In this document: piece by piece, positions 47,721-58,011 of the stretch | How the letters are laid out: each line of letters opens with the position of its first letter | Numbering within the stretch: the stretch's first letter is position 1 | Source: CAWIKY01 sp963836905 | Lineage (GTDB): Bacteria > Pseudomonadota > Alphaproteobacteria > Caulobacterales > Hyphomonadaceae | Direction: 5' to 3' | Length of the DNA stretch: 64,000 nt | NCBI GenBank assembly: GCA_963836905.1 | Contig: CAWIKY010000007.1 | Location: 310,001-374,000, forward strand | The notes under the pieces: model-generated | Told to the model about the DNA's origin: nothing | The model's database searches: none | What the model saw: only the letters and a program-made list of their open reading frames with translations | Translations under genes and position numbers: made by a program

Positions 47721-47948
47721 ATGGAGATTACTACATACTCAAATTTTTGCCAGAACCCCAAAGCATTTATGGATGCGGTGTTCATTTCCCGGTTGCCCTT
47801 GTATGTCACCCGCGCCAACGGAGAGGATGTGGTGGTGATCTCTAAAGCGGATTACGAGGGTCTGCAGGAAACGCTTTATTTACTCAGCAGTCCTAAGAAT
47901 GCGGAACGACTGGCCAAAGGAATCACCGAGTTTCAACAAAACCTATGA
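47721..47948 (+). CDS. Phd/YefM-family antitoxin without a toxin
   Basis: This 75-residue protein matches YefM/Phd (TTYSNFCQNPKAFMDAVF, LYVTRANGEDVVVISKADYEGLQETLYLLSSPKNAERL). YefM represses its own promoter and neutralises YoeB. No yoeB follows. Instead its TGA overlaps the ATG of hldD (ATGA at 47945-47948), exactly where a toxin would normally start. It is therefore either an orphan left after toxin loss or a recruited regulator of hldD. Confidence 0.88.
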   Translation: MEITTYSNFCQNPKAFMDAVFISRLPLYVTRANGEDVVVISKADYEGLQETLYLLSSPKNAERLAKGITEFQQNL

Positions 47949-48884
47949 TCATCGTTACCGGAGGAGCCGGATTTATCGGTAGCAACATCGTCAGAGCCCT
48001 CAACGAACGGGGCCGGGAAGACATCCTGGTGGTAGACAACCTGGAAAACTCCGAGAAGCACCGCAACCTAAATACGCTCTTCATCGCCGACTTTGTCGAC
48101 AAGCGCGAGTTTCTGGAGCAACTGCCCAAGCTGGGTAAGGTAGAAACCATCTTTCATCAAGGAGCATGCTCGTCAACCACCGAAACCGACGGACGGTACA
48201 TGATGAACAACAACTACGCGTTCTCTAAAACGGTGTTGCACCACTGCCTGGACCGAAAATGCAGTTTCTCTACGCTTCGAGCGCATCGGTCTACGGCAAC
48301 GGCGAAGAACGGTTGCTTCGGGAAGAGCGGGCATGCGAGTATCCACTTAATGTGTACGCCTTCTCGAAGTTTATGTTCAACAACTACGTGCGCCGCATTC
48401 GGCAGCACAGTCCCACTTCGCAGATCCTGGGGCTGCGCTACTTCAACGTATACGGTTACCAGGAAAACCATAAGGGGAGCATGGCCTCGGTGGTGTATCA
48501 TTTCTACCGGCAGCTGCAAGAGGGTAGCGCGATGAAGTTGTTTGAGGGAAGCGAAGACTTTCGTCGCGACTTTATCTTCATCAAAGACGTGGTGGATGTC
48601 AATATGTACTTCTACGAACGGGGGCAGAGCGGTATCTACAACTGCGGCACTGGCCTCGCCCGCAGCTTCGCCGATATTGCCCGGATCATTCAGGAGCTAG
48701 AACCTGCCGCGAGATAGAAACGATTCCTTTCCCCGATCATCTGCGGGGCAAGTACCAAACCTACACTCAGGCCGACTCGCACAACCTGCGAGAAGCGGGC
48801 TACCGCACTCCCTTCACCAGCCTGGAAGAGGGTGTAACGACCTATTACCGTATGCTACAGCAGCACGGCGGGTGGTGGTGGTAG
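47945..48884 (+). CDS. hldD: ADP-L-glycero-D-manno-heptose 6-epimerase (two frameshifts)
   Basis: This extended SDR starts MIIVTGGAGFIGSNIVRALNERG. It has FHQGACSSTTETDGRYMMNNNYAFSK, the YASSASVYGNGE and YPLNVYAFSKFMF active-site region, LGLRYFNVYGYQENHKGSMASV, and ends GVTTYYRMLQQHGGWWW. Breaks near 48,255 (A-run) and 48,700 (missing C) are one-base. It converts the D- to the L-heptose form for LPS inner core. The corrected length is about 313 residues. It is translationally coupled to the antitoxin gene. Confidence 0.92.
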
Positions 48885-49029
48885 GCATGTTGCGCCGGAC
48901 GCCCGTGCATATCCCGGGCAAAGTCCTGGAGGCTAGCCGCAGTAACTAGTGACAGCATCTGACCCAAAGTCTATCCAGCATCTAGCATCTTGCCCTCCAG
49001 AAAGTCATCCAATATCTGCCAATCAATGC

Positions 49030-52000
49030 CTACGCATCCTCCTCTTTCAAGGTAGCCAACAAGCTCACCAGGTCTCGGATTTCTTTCTTGGTGAGGAAGT
49101 TCTTCATGTTGGGCATACTGGAAGGGGCATTGGTGCGCTTCGCGATATCTTCTTTTAGTAGTACCTGATCGGGTTGGTTGCCTACTTTTAGGGTGAGTCG
49201 CAGTATCGCTTTCGTCTTGTAAGATGCCACTGATCTTCTTTCCGTCCTTCATCTCCAGGATGACGGTGCCGTAACCGTGGGCGAGGCGAGCACTGGGGTT
49301 AATCAACGCTTCCAGCAGTTGCTTACGACTGAGGCGGGAACCTACACCGTTGAGCCGGGGACCGGCATTGCCGCCGTAGTCGTCGTACGCGTGGCACTGC
49401 ATGCACTGGGCGGTAGAATTGCGGAAGGCAATGACCTGGCCGCGCTCCGGGTCTCCCCCGTACAGGCACGCCTCGTACGAGGCAGCAAAGCATCTTCCGA
49501 CTGGTTAGCGCGGATCTGCGCCAGGCGCGACTTCAGTCCGCGGAATAGGTGCTGTCTACCGCATCGGCCAGCTCGAGCTGAATGCACCGGGAAGGTTGCC
49601 GTCTTCCAATTGCTGGAGTAGATTTTCTAGCACGGGCTGCGTATGTTCCAGGGGAAGAGTTGCCAGCGTCAGCAGAGCCGCTTGCTGCTCTTCGGTAGTG
49701 CGGGTGTCAATAACCTCGCTGAGCAGCGTGGTCATTTGGGCCGGAACGTTGGTTTCGGCCAACAGATCGAGGGCTACCACACGCACTTGCTTTTCCTCAT
49801 CCGAAAGGGCCTGCTTCGCTCAGGGCGTGGTTCTATCGATGTGGACCAATGCTTGTAGGGTTGCCATGCGTACGCTGCTTCTTGGTCCTGCTTCAGCAAG
49901 GCCAGCAGGATAGGGGCAGCTTCGGTGGCTCCTAGCTTGCCCAGTGCGCGTATCGCACTGAGCCGCATCTCTGGCTCCTGGCTCTTGGTTAGCTCCGTAA
50001 GCAGGGGGGCCATTTGCTTTATCACCGGTTCAGGAATACGCTTGATCTTTTTACGGTAGCGACCGGTGACCCGATCAAGCTCCGAAGGTTCGGTCCAGGT
50101 GCCCAACGCATCCAGTGCCTCGGCACGCATGGCCAGTGGCTGGTCGGTCCGTTGGGCGTAGTCGATGAGGTTTTGTAGAGCCGGTTCGGTACCTACCCGT
50201 AGGTTGGCGTTAATCGCCCGTCGCAGCAGTGCCTCGTTCTGAAATGATGTACTGGTCAGTAGATTGCCTAGGGCCGGGAGGGCTTTTTCAATAGAAAAAT
50301 CATCGTTGATCGCGCGGGCGGCTTCGGTGACCACGAATTCGTCTTCGTCGTCCAGGAAATCCAACAATTCCTTCGTGTTGCATCCGGCGCAGGGCTACTA
50401 CGGCCGCAATCCGTACGGCTCGGGAGGGATGATCGGCCAATTCTACCACCGATTGGCCTGACCGATGCGGGCCAGGGCCAGACTACCGGCGTGCCGGAGG
50501 TAGGCATCTTCGTCGTTGTTGACCTCCAGCAGGTCAATGATCGGCTGCACCGCCGGGTCGTACCCGATACGGCCCAGTGCTTCGGCGGCAAAGAAGCGGG
50601 CCCGACTGTAGTCGTCTTTTAACAAAGGTAACAGTGCCGGACCAGCCTGCTCGTAGCGCATGTCACCCAGCCAGCGGGCTGCTTGCGCACGAATCTCCGG
50701 GTCTTCGTCGGTAAGTAGTGGCAGTAGGGGTTCGGCGTAGTGCGCGGCCTGCCGCGCCAGTTGACTAATGCCCCAGATACCGTGGATGCGGGCGAGTTGA
50801 AGGTCTTGCTGCGCGATCGCTTGCTGAAATATTGCTGCGCCGTCGCCCCCGCGCTTAGCAAGGGCAAACTGTGCCTTTTGGCGCACCCGTTGGTCGTGGA
50901 TTCTTAAGGAGTTCACCGAGGTGTTCGTCGCTGTGCTCACTGAAGTCTTCGGCCAGCAGTATTTTAGTTTGTTGCCGCTCGTCCCAGGATGCCCGTCAGG
51001 AGCGTCCAGTTTCCAGATACGCCGTCGTTATTGGGTATCCAGCCATCAATCCAGTCGCCCAGGTAGAGCGCACCATCGGGACCAAAGTCAATGCCGGTGG
51101 CCAGTACCCCCCTAAAATCTCCTGATGTTCGCCCAGCTCAAAGCACGCCCCCTTCGGCTTCAGGGAAAAAGAGTGAATGCCCGAGCGAGAGGGGTTACCC
51201 ACGAAGCTCACCACGAAAAATTTGTTCTTCCACTTGGGACTTAGCGCCGTACCCGGATTGTACAGGAAGCCGGTGGGGCCGTTGACGAAATTCTCAATCG
51301 TCGGAATAATGTACGCCGCTTGACCATCCCAACGGGGCACGTACATCTTTTCGTCCATCCACACTTTATAGTCATTGTTGTTCGGGTCGCGGTACTTACC
51401 AAACTGCCAGTTGATGCGCCAGCCGGTGTCAGAGCCATCCACCAGATAAACCAGCCGTTCGCTTTCGCCCGGATGATCGCCGTCGTTGTCCTGTCCAATC
51501 AGGTTGCCGTACTCGTCGAATGTAAACTCGTGGGTGTTGCGTAGCCCCATCGCGAATACCTCAAAGTCGCTACCGTCGGGGTTGGCCCGTACCAGTACGC
51601 CGCGGTTCGGGTACTTCCACTCAGTGCCATCGGGACCCTTACCGTTGAAGCCTACGTCGCCGATGCCCCAGTAGATACGTCCGTCAGGACCCATTTCCAG
51701 CCCCGACATACCGTGTCCGCCGAAGCCAATATGTACACCGTAGCCCTCCGAGATCGCCGTGGTTTTATCCGCCAGGCCGTCACCGTTTTCGTCCTGCGTA
51801 CGCCACAGCTTGGGAGCCACGCCTACAAACAGGTCATCACCGTGCGACAGTATGGCCCCGGCCACGTCGGTTACTTCATCGTTGAAGTCTTCAATTACGC
51901 GTTGACTGCGGTCGGCGATGCCGTCGCCGGAGGTGTCGTCTACCCGGTAGACGGATTCTTTTTGAAGGTAAGATCATTCCAGTCGTGAATGCCATCGTTG

Positions 52001-52421
52001 TTAAAGTCGGCCACCCACTCGTGTTGGTCGCTGGTTCGGGCGTTAGCGTGGTGCGCAGAAACGCCCGCCGGTCTTCTACGGTCTGCATCTTCAGCGAAGC
52101 GGTTTCCCAGTCCTGGTGCGCCCGAATATCGAACTCTGATTGCTTGCGACGGTTGGTTCGGATGTAGTAAATTCGTCCTTGGTCGTCAATGTCTATCGCC
52201 ACGGGGTCGGCCACCAGTGAGTCGGAGGCCCACAAGCGCAGGGAAAGTCCGTCGGCAATTTGGGGGTGACGGTAGCGGTAATAGAATCGGCCGAGCCGGG
52301 CGTGCTGAGGATCAATCTGCGTGAATGTGTAAGTCGTTCGGTTCGTTGCAGCCCGCGGTAAAGAAGAATCAGCACCACCGCTAAGGAGTGAGCAAAAGTT
52401 GGTAGGCATCGAGCGTATCAT
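49030..52421 (-). CDS. PVC-type dehydrogenase, HEAT-repeat and cytochrome c protein (many frameshifts)
   Basis: Successive minus-strand frames form one protein of about 1,130 residues. First comes a beta-propeller glucose/sorbosone dehydrogenase-like domain (HGDDLFVGVAPKLWRTQDENGDG, GYGVHIGFGGHGMSGLEMGPDG, YWGIGDVGFNGKGPDGTEW). HEAT repeats lie at about 50,940-49,560 (DEDPEIRAQAARWLGDMRYE, EALGRIGYDPAVQPIIDLLE). A cytochrome c domain comes last, with heme motif CMQCH near 49,395. It ends LLATLKEEDA. At least seven frame changes are needed. Such proteins are periplasmic or surface oxidases of unknown substrate. Confidence 0.85.
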
Positions 52422-52554
52422 TGGTGGAAGATGGAGGCTGAATATACGACAAATCCGAAGAAACCACAGAAAAGCGGCTAGTTTTGCCGAGCCATCGCCG
52501 GTGGTTAAAGAAGCGAAAAGTAGCGCGGAAATAGTTCAGCCGCAGCCCGGTGCC

Positions 52555-53511
52555 CTAGGCCGCTGAGGCCGATGCAGTTTCTCGCCGTGCTTTCAGCTGT
52601 CGGAACGAGCTTGACTTCTTCTTCGCTGAGGTTTTTGGGAGTGGTAAGACTCACCGTGGCGAAGAGGTTGCCGAAGCGTTGGTTGTTGTGGTAGTTGGGC
52701 ATGCCCAGCCCTTGAGGCGAAGTACTTTTCCGTTATCGGTACCAGCGGGAATGCTGATGGTTACGGCTCCCTTGAGGGTTCTACGGTGACCTTGCCACCC
52801 AGGATCAGCGGTGTAGACATCTACCGGCAGCGTGGTGTACAGGTCGTCACCCTTGCGGGTAAAGGTAGGATGCGGTTCTAGGTTGATCGTCAAAAACAAG
52901 TCGCCCGCCGGGCCTCTCTGGATGCTTTCTCCCCCCTTGCCCGCAATTTTCAGGGTCTGCCCGTCTTCGATACCCGGCTTTCAGCTTGATACGGATTCGT
53001 TTGCCCGCCACGTTGATCACCGGGCGTAACTCCCTGTAGGCGTGGGCGAGAGGGATGGTCACACTGGCCTGTGGTCTTGACCCTTGCGGCGTAGCCGCGG
53101 CGACGAGGTATACGGATTGGTCTGCTGACCGCCCTGAACCGCCGAAGAAGCTCTCGAAGAAATCAGAGAAACCCCCGCCGCCGAAGACATCTGAGTATTC
53201 CTCGCTAAATTCTTGCTGGGTACGCCCGCCGCCGAACGGAGAACCGTACGCGCCTCTACCGCGTCCGTTGGTCCCCTGCTGCTCGTACATCTTCCAGTTA
53301 GCCCTAGCTCATCGTACTTTTTACGCTTCTCCGGATCTTTCAGCACTTCGTAGGCTTCGGTTACCTCTTTGAACTTCTCTTCGGCTACCTTATCACCTTC
53401 GGTTTTGTCAGGATGGTACTTCACCGCCAGCTTGCGATAGGCTTTCTTGATTTCGCTGGCCGAAGCGGTTTTGGCTACTCCTAGTGTTTTGTAGTAATCT
53501 TTGTATTCCAT
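52555..53511 (-). CDS. DnaJ/CbpA-type J-domain co-chaperone (several frameshifts)
   Basis: The start at 53511 gives MEYKDYYKTLGVAKTASASEIKKAY and the HPD motif (KYHPDKTEGD). A Gly/Phe-rich region follows (FGGGGFSDFFESFFGGSG), then C-terminal beta domains (ASVTIPLAHAYRELRPVINV, FLTINLEPHPTFTRKGDDLY, VDVYTA). It ends LATVSLTTPKNLSEEEVKLVRQLKAR. There is no zinc-finger domain, so it is CbpA-like rather than full DnaJ. About four or five one-base shifts occur. The hsp20 gene lies about 550 bp further upstream on the same strand. Confidence 0.88.
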
Positions 53512-53624
53512 CCGTAGATTAGGTTAAACGCAGAAAGGTCTCTTCACTTGGGGCAGGAGACCCCGGCTGAATAAAAGGTAACCGTAGATAACGACTAGAA
53601 CAGGCGTTTGGGTGTCGGGGAAAC

Positions 53625-53648
53625 AAAAAAGGCGGGAAATCCCGCCCT
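53625..53648 (-). terminator. Intrinsic terminator of hsp20
   Basis: On the minus strand GGCGGG and CCCGCC pair around ATTT (53631-53646) and run into TTTTTTG. It lies 8 bp after the hsp20 stop. This is a textbook rho-independent terminator and separates hsp20 from dnaJ. Confidence 0.9.
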
Positions 53649-53655
53649 TTGTAGT

Positions 53656-54064
53656 TTAGGCAATCTCAATGAGTCGGGCCGGTTTGGGCTTCACCTCTTC
53701 CCGTTTGGGAAGCGACAGGTACAAAATCCCGGCCTCGTAGCGGGCTTCAATTTTATCGCCGTCTACCACGTTCTCGGGCAGGCGGAAACTGCGTCGGAAG
53801 CTTTGCGTGCTAAACTCGTGCTTCACGTAGCCTGATTCGTCTTTCTCTTCGTTCTTTACTTCTTTCTCAACCGCGATGGTCAGCACGTCTTTATCGATTT
53901 CTACGTTGAAATCAGCTTTGTCTGAAGCCAGGGGCCGCCACTTCTACGGCAAAACCGTTGTCGTCTTCCTTCACGTTCACGGCCGGTTGCGTGCGGTCTG
54001 CGTCCCGGGTGAAGAAGTCGTTGAAGAACCGGGGAAACTGATTATTATATCTTATGAGTGTCAT
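53656..54064 (-). CDS. Hsp20/alpha-crystallin small heat-shock protein (one frameshift)
   Basis: The start at 54064 gives MTLIRYNNQFPRFFNDFFTRD and VNVKEDDNGFAVEVAAPGF. The frame breaks near 53,930 and resumes DFNVEIDKDVLTIAVEKEVKNEEKDESGYVKHEF. It closes with RSFRLPENVVDGDKIEARYEAGILYLSLPKRE, which holds the A.Y..GIL.L..PK signature, and ends ARLIEIA. The length of about 136 residues fits the family, an ATP-independent holdase. The GC-rich hairpin terminator follows. Confidence 0.92.
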
Positions 54065-54251
54065 GATCTATAAAGTTTAAGTGAATGTATGTTCGGTTAC
54101 GTCAGGTTAGCTACAAAGGCAGTACCAAGCGAAAATCTTGCTGGTTTAAGCGCAATCCCATGACAAAAAGACACTAATATGTCAATTCGTTCGCAAAATA
54201 GTGACAAAATGGCGCTCTTGTGTCTACGGAGTGACGCGTTCTACGGGTCAA

Positions 54252-55091
54252 TTACTGTCGGATGCGCAGCACTCGCTCCTGGTTGAGCACGGCGAATACC
54301 TGATCGCCGGACTTCGGTCGCACCGTGGCGCAGCCGGTGAATTGCCCGAAGGCCGGAAGGATTCCCAGTTGTTCGGTGAAGTAGAAACAAGGAAGTTTCA
54401 CGCGTTCGCCCATCCCCGCGTCAACGCGCACTCCGGGATGCACGTGTCCGGCCAGATTGTAGTGCGGATGGCGGTGTTGATCGGCTTTCGGGAAGTGCAG
54501 TCCGCCCCGTCGTAGCACCGGATCAACCATCGGTTCGTGGGTGAGCAGAAAGGGGCCGATTAACCATTCTTCGGGATAAACCGTGAGGTTGGGATGTTCA
54601 TATACTGCCTCAGGCAAGATATCGTGATTGCCCTTTACCAGCACTACCGACAGCGTATCGTGCTGCTGTAACCACGCTTCAAAGGCCAGCCACTCGTTGT
54701 TGAGGTCGCTGTGAAAAAGATCGCCCAAAATTACTAGCGCTTCGGGCTGCCAACGAGCCACCAAATTGGTCAGCACCGCCAGGTCTTTGTCATGAATGGC
54801 GGCGGGAATGGCCGCCCCGTGCTTGCGAAAGTGACCGGCTTTGCCCAAGTGAGCGTCCGACAGCAGCAGGTAGCGCTTTTCCTGCCAGAAAATAGCCCGC
54901 TCGGGCAATAGCGTGAGGGTTTGCCCCCGCAAGAAATAGTCGACGGAAGGCGCGTTCTTTTTTTTATCGTTTTTTGTAGGATTTTCGGGCACAGTGTAGC
55001 GTATTTGTTGTATTATTGAAGTCCTTTTTTTCCAAGGAGCGGTGCAGGCGCTGGCGAGTAGAATTATGAAACCAAAGGAAAGTTTACCCAA
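54252..55091 (-). CDS. pdeM: PdeM-type ligase-associated metallophosphoesterase
   Basis: This protein of at least 220 conserved residues has metal motifs LLLSDAHLGK, LVILGDLFHSDLNNEW, VKGNHDILPEAV, LLTHEP and LAGHVHPGVRV. This set marks PdeM, a metallophosphoesterase often encoded with ligase/helicase DNA-repair genes. Those partners are not in this window. The first 50 residues are not conserved (PENPTKNDKKKNAPS), so a later start is likely. It is divergent from the DUF2147 gene by 5 bp. Confidence 0.85.
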   Translation of the reverse strand: MGKLSFGFIILLASACTAPWKKRTSIIQQIRYTVPENPTKNDKKKNAPSVDYFLRGQTLTLLPERAIFWQEKRYLLLSDAHLGKAGHFRKHGAAIPAAIHDKDLAVLTNLVARWQPEALVILGDLFHSDLNNEWLAFEAWLQQHDTLSVVLVKGNHDILPEAVYEHPNLTVYPEEWLIGPFLLTHEPMVDPVLRRGGLHFPKADQHRHPHYNLAGHVHPGVRVDAGMGERVKLPCFYFTEQLGILPAFGQFTGCATVRPKSGDQVFAVLNQERVLRIRQ

Positions 55092-55096
55092 TCAAG

Positions 55097-55567
55097 ATGA
55101 CCATGACAACGTATTTTTTTCGCCACCCGGTCCTGCTGACCGTAATCAGCGTAGTTTTTTTGTTTGTCACGCTTCCCAACGTCCGTGCCCAGGACGCCGA
55201 CGCCATTGTTGGTGAGTGGTATACCGAAGAAAACAAAGCCAAGGTAGAAATTTACTCCTGCGAAAGCAGCTACTGCGGCAAGATCGTGTGGCTAAAAGAA
55301 CCGAAAAATCCAGACGGTACCAACAAACGAGATGCTAAAAATCTTAATGAAGACTTGCGCTCGCGCACCATCGTGGGCACCAACATCCTCACTGCTCTAC
55401 AGTATGACGGAGACGATGAGTGGGAAGACGGTGAAATCTACGACCCTGAATCGGGCAAAACGTACTCGTGTCACTTAGAACTGGAAGACGAAAACACCCT
55501 GGAAGTGCGAGGCTTCGTTGGTCTGTCGTTGTTAGGGCGCTCTCAAAACTGGACGCGGGTGCAATGA
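55097..55567 (+). CDS. DUF2147 secreted protein
   Basis: This 156-residue protein has a signal peptide (LLTVISVVFLFVTLPNVRAQ). The DUF2147 pattern follows: DAIVGEWYTEENKAKVEIYSC, YCGKIVWLKEPKNPDG, DEWEDGEIYDPESGKTYSC and LEVRGFVGLSLLGRSQNWTRV. The fold is lipocalin-like. The function is unknown, and members are common in Bacteroidota and proteobacteria. It is a single gene followed by a long inverted repeat. Confidence 0.9.
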   Translation: MTMTTYFFRHPVLLTVISVVFLFVTLPNVRAQDADAIVGEWYTEENKAKVEIYSCESSYCGKIVWLKEPKNPDGTNKRDAKNLNEDLRSRTIVGTNILTALQYDGDDEWEDGEIYDPESGKTYSCHLELEDENTLEVRGFVGLSLLGRSQNWTRVQ

Positions 55568-55589
55568 TTTGAAACGTGAAAGGATATTG

Positions 55590-55658
55590 GAAATTGATAG
55601 AAATTAGGAAATTGAAAAGGCCACTTGGTCAAGTTCTTTTCTGATTTCTATCAATTTC
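55590..55658. terminator. Long inverted repeat between convergent DUF2147 and cvfB genes
   Basis: A 15-base arm (55590-55604) pairs perfectly with 55644-55658, and pairing continues imperfectly for about six more bases. It lies between convergent genes and is A/T-rich, so a bidirectional terminator is likely. The loop is long (39 bases). Confidence 0.6.
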
Positions 55659-55697
55659 TGAATTTCACTCGTCGCTACACTACTTGAAGACTATCTT

Positions 55698-56555
55698 CTA
55701 GTGTTTTGTTGTACGAACATCATCAAGGCTAGTTAACCGAATTCCCCCGTTTTCTAATAAAATTTTCTTATCCTTATACAATCCCCCAACTGCTCGCTTG
55801 AACGCTTTTTTGCTCAGTCCGAATGCCCGCTGAATGTCCTCCGCATCGCTCTTGTCGTGGTAGGGCAGGTGACCGTCGGCTTCGGAAAGTTTTTGCAACA
55901 CCACTTCGCGGGCGGCATCGATACCGGCCACCCCGATGGGTTGCAGGCTGATGTCTAGTTTTCCGTCGTCGCGCACTTTCTTCACGTAACCGGGGCGCGT
56001 ATCGCCGATGGCTAACGTATCAAACACCTCATTGCGGTAGATGAGTCCTTCGTAACGCTGATTCACCAGCACTTTATAGCCAAGATCAGTCTCCTGGAAT
56101 ACCAATGCCGTCACCGCTTGCTTTTCTTCAAGTTCGGAGACATCGCGCTGGAAGAAGGGCTGCAGTTTAGCTACCGCAATCACCCGCTGGGTGCGCGGAT
56201 CGAGACACACCCGCACCACCACCCGCCTTCCGGCCCGCGGCGGATTCAACTGCTCCTTGAAGGGAAGCAACAAATCTTTTTCCAACCCCCAATCCAAAAA
56301 GGCACCAATCGGAGTGACATCTTTGACCGTGAGCGCCGCAAATTCGCCAACTTGCGCCGGAGGAAAATCGGTGACGGCCACCAGCCGATCTTCCGAATCG
56401 GTGTAGACGAACACCTCAATGGCTTGTCCGATTTCCATGTGCTCAGTCACGTAGCGGTTGGGCAGCAGGATATCGCCCTGACTCAAGTTTAGGTAGAGTC
56501 CGAAGTCCGAGGAGCGGGCCACGGTGAGGGTGTTGGTATTTCCGATCTTTAGCAT
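55698..56555 (-). CDS. CvfB-type S1 RNA-binding protein
   Basis: This 285-residue protein has serial S1-like OB folds (NTLTVARSSDFGLYLNLSQGDILLP, TVKDVTPIGAFLDWGLEKDLLLPF, GRRVVVRVCLDPRTQRVIAV) and a C-terminal winged helix (DIQRAFGLSKKAFKRAVGGLYKDKKI). This is the CvfB/YitL arrangement. Staphylococcal CvfB binds RNA and affects virulence gene expression, and the role here is inferred as RNA binding. Start 56555 (MLKIGNTN) is preferred. Confidence 0.92.
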   Translation of the reverse strand: MLKIGNTNTLTVARSSDFGLYLNLSQGDILLPNRYVTEHMEIGQAIEVFVYTDSEDRLVAVTDFPPAQVGEFAALTVKDVTPIGAFLDWGLEKDLLLPFKEQLNPPRAGRRVVVRVCLDPRTQRVIAVAKLQPFFQRDVSELEEKQAVTALVFQETDLGYKVLVNQRYEGLIYRNEVFDTLAIGDTRPGYVKKVRDDGKLDISLQPIGVAGIDAAREVVLQKLSEADGHLPYHDKSDAEDIQRAFGLSKKAFKRAVGGLYKDKKILLENGGIRLTSLDDVRTTKH

Positions 56556-56657
56556 GACTAGCAAACTTATCGGGGCACAATGTGTTTAGGATAAGGAACC
56601 GGATGCAGTTATTGAGCTGGTTCAGACTTATTGATTAAAAGCTATTTTACACCGAAG

Positions 56658-57349
56658 ATGGATACGACAGCAGAACAGTGGATCACCCAAGGGTACGAGC
56701 AGCTAGCGCAGGAAGAACTACCAGGAGGCGTTAGGGCATTTTGAGCGGGCGCTGTCCGTGAATGATACCCATCCGGAAAGCTTGTACGGAAGGGCTCGGG
56801 CGCTTTTTAAGTTAGAACGGTTCGCTGCTGCTATTGGGGACTTTGATCGGTTGATTAACCTGATTCCGAAGAATGCTACCTACTTCAGTGAGCGGGGCGT
56901 GGCCCGGCATCTGGCGGGTGATAACCACGGAGCGCTGGAGGATTTTCGACGAAGGGGTGATGCTGGAACCGGATAATCCGTACCGGTTCTCGAGCCGCGC
57001 TTACGTGAAAGACCGAATGCAGAATTATCAGGGAGCTATTGATGATTACACCCGGGCCATTGAGCTAGATCCGGAAGATGCCATTTCGTATAATAACCGC
57101 GGCATGGTAGAAGAGAAACTCGGTCACCAGCAACGGGCGCAACGCAACTTTGCGAAAGCCGATGCCCTGCAACCGGGCTCTACTAAAGTGACGTTGCCGC
57201 CGCCGCCGCCGACCAGGGTTCCGGATGGGCCGTCTTCAAAACCTAACTCGGCTGATTATATGCGAACTATGCGTTCGGTATTCACTTCCAAGGAACGGTT
57301 TCGCGATTTCGTAGCCTTTTTGCGCGGAAAAAATATGTCAAACCAATAA
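56658..57349 (+). CDS. TPR-repeat protein (two frameshifts)
   Basis: ATG at 56658 gives MDTTAEQWITQGYEQLAQEE. After one-base shifts near 56,715 and 56,945 the frame reads typical TPRs (PESLYGRARALFKLERFAAAIGDF, YFSERGVARHLAGDNHGALEDF, QGAIDDYTRAIELDPEDAISYNNRG). It ends with a Pro-run (VTLPPPPPTR) and a polar tail. It is cytoplasmic by lack of a signal. TPRs mediate protein contacts, and no partner is evident. A Lacal_2735-type gene follows at 15 bp. Confidence 0.85.
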
Positions 57350-57363
57350 CCCCCACGAATCGT

Positions 57364-57534
57364 ATGTTTGGTCTGTTCAAAAGGAAATCAGAAGTAGGAA
57401 AGTTACAGGATAAGTACAAAAAGCTGCTGGCCGAAGCACATAGCCTATCCCAACATGATCGCCGGGCCGGTGATGAAAAAACGGCCGAAGCCGAAGTGGT
57501 GGCGCAGCAGATTGAGGCTTTGCAAAAAAAGTGA
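57364..57534 (+). CDS. Lacal_2735-family small protein
   Basis: This 56-residue protein reads MFGLFKRKSEVGKLQDKYKK, then LLAEAHSLSQHDRRAGDEKT, then AEAEVVAQQIEALQKK. The MFGLFK start, the KL..KYKKLL.EA helix and the closing coiled coil are typical of the Bacteroidota family annotated Lacal_2735. No function is known. It lies 14 bp after the TPR gene and is probably co-transcribed. Confidence 0.8.
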   Translation: MFGLFKRKSEVGKLQDKYKKLLAEAHSLSQHDRRAGDEKTAEAEVVAQQIEALQKK

Positions 57535-57585
57535 TGGTTGCGCCTGCAGTCTTGTAGTAGTAGTAGTTACAGAAGCCAGCAAAAA

Positions 57586-57915
57586 ATGAAAATAACCAAA
57601 GTTGATTTTCCGGTCAAATCGGCACTGAACGCGACGTATTTTGATTACGTAGATAGCTACCAGGGGGCTTATACGGATGAAAAGGATAAAATCAGCGCAA
57701 CAGATATCGGAAAGGCATTCTTTACTTCTGCGCCAAAATGGACCGCAGCGTTGTTTTATTTACGTAATAACCTAAAGAAGCTGACAATTTCAACCACGGC
57801 CAAATTCAACAACTGGTTTGGAAAACTTTATCTTTTGCCTGTGAAGCCTTTTCACAAGCTTATCGTGCCAATTATGCTACGGAGAATGATAAAGAAAATT
57901 GAGACGAGGAATTAA
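57586..57915 (+). CDS. DUF2867 protein with an internal deletion
   Basis: This 109-residue frame has the DUF2867 start (FPVKSALNATYFDYVDSYQGAY, SATDIGKAFFTSAPKWTAALFYLRN) and the family end (VKFNNWFGKLYLLPVKPFHKLIVP-like sequence, here AKFNNWFGKLYLLPVKPFHK). About 50-70 middle residues expected in full-length members are missing, and the frame is preserved at NLKK/LTIST. It is either an in-frame deletion or a collapsed assembly. Function of the family is unknown. Confidence 0.75.
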   Translation: MKITKVDFPVKSALNATYFDYVDSYQGAYTDEKDKISATDIGKAFFTSAPKWTAALFYLRNNLKKLTISTTAKFNNWFGKLYLLPVKPFHKLIVPIMLRRMIKKIETRN

Positions 57916-58011
57916 AAAGTACTAAGAGAAGCTGAGGCCAGAACTCGGTTTGAATCCCAATTACTCGTAATCAACATTGTTGAGAAACAGGCCCGTATAC
58001 TACAGAAAGCT

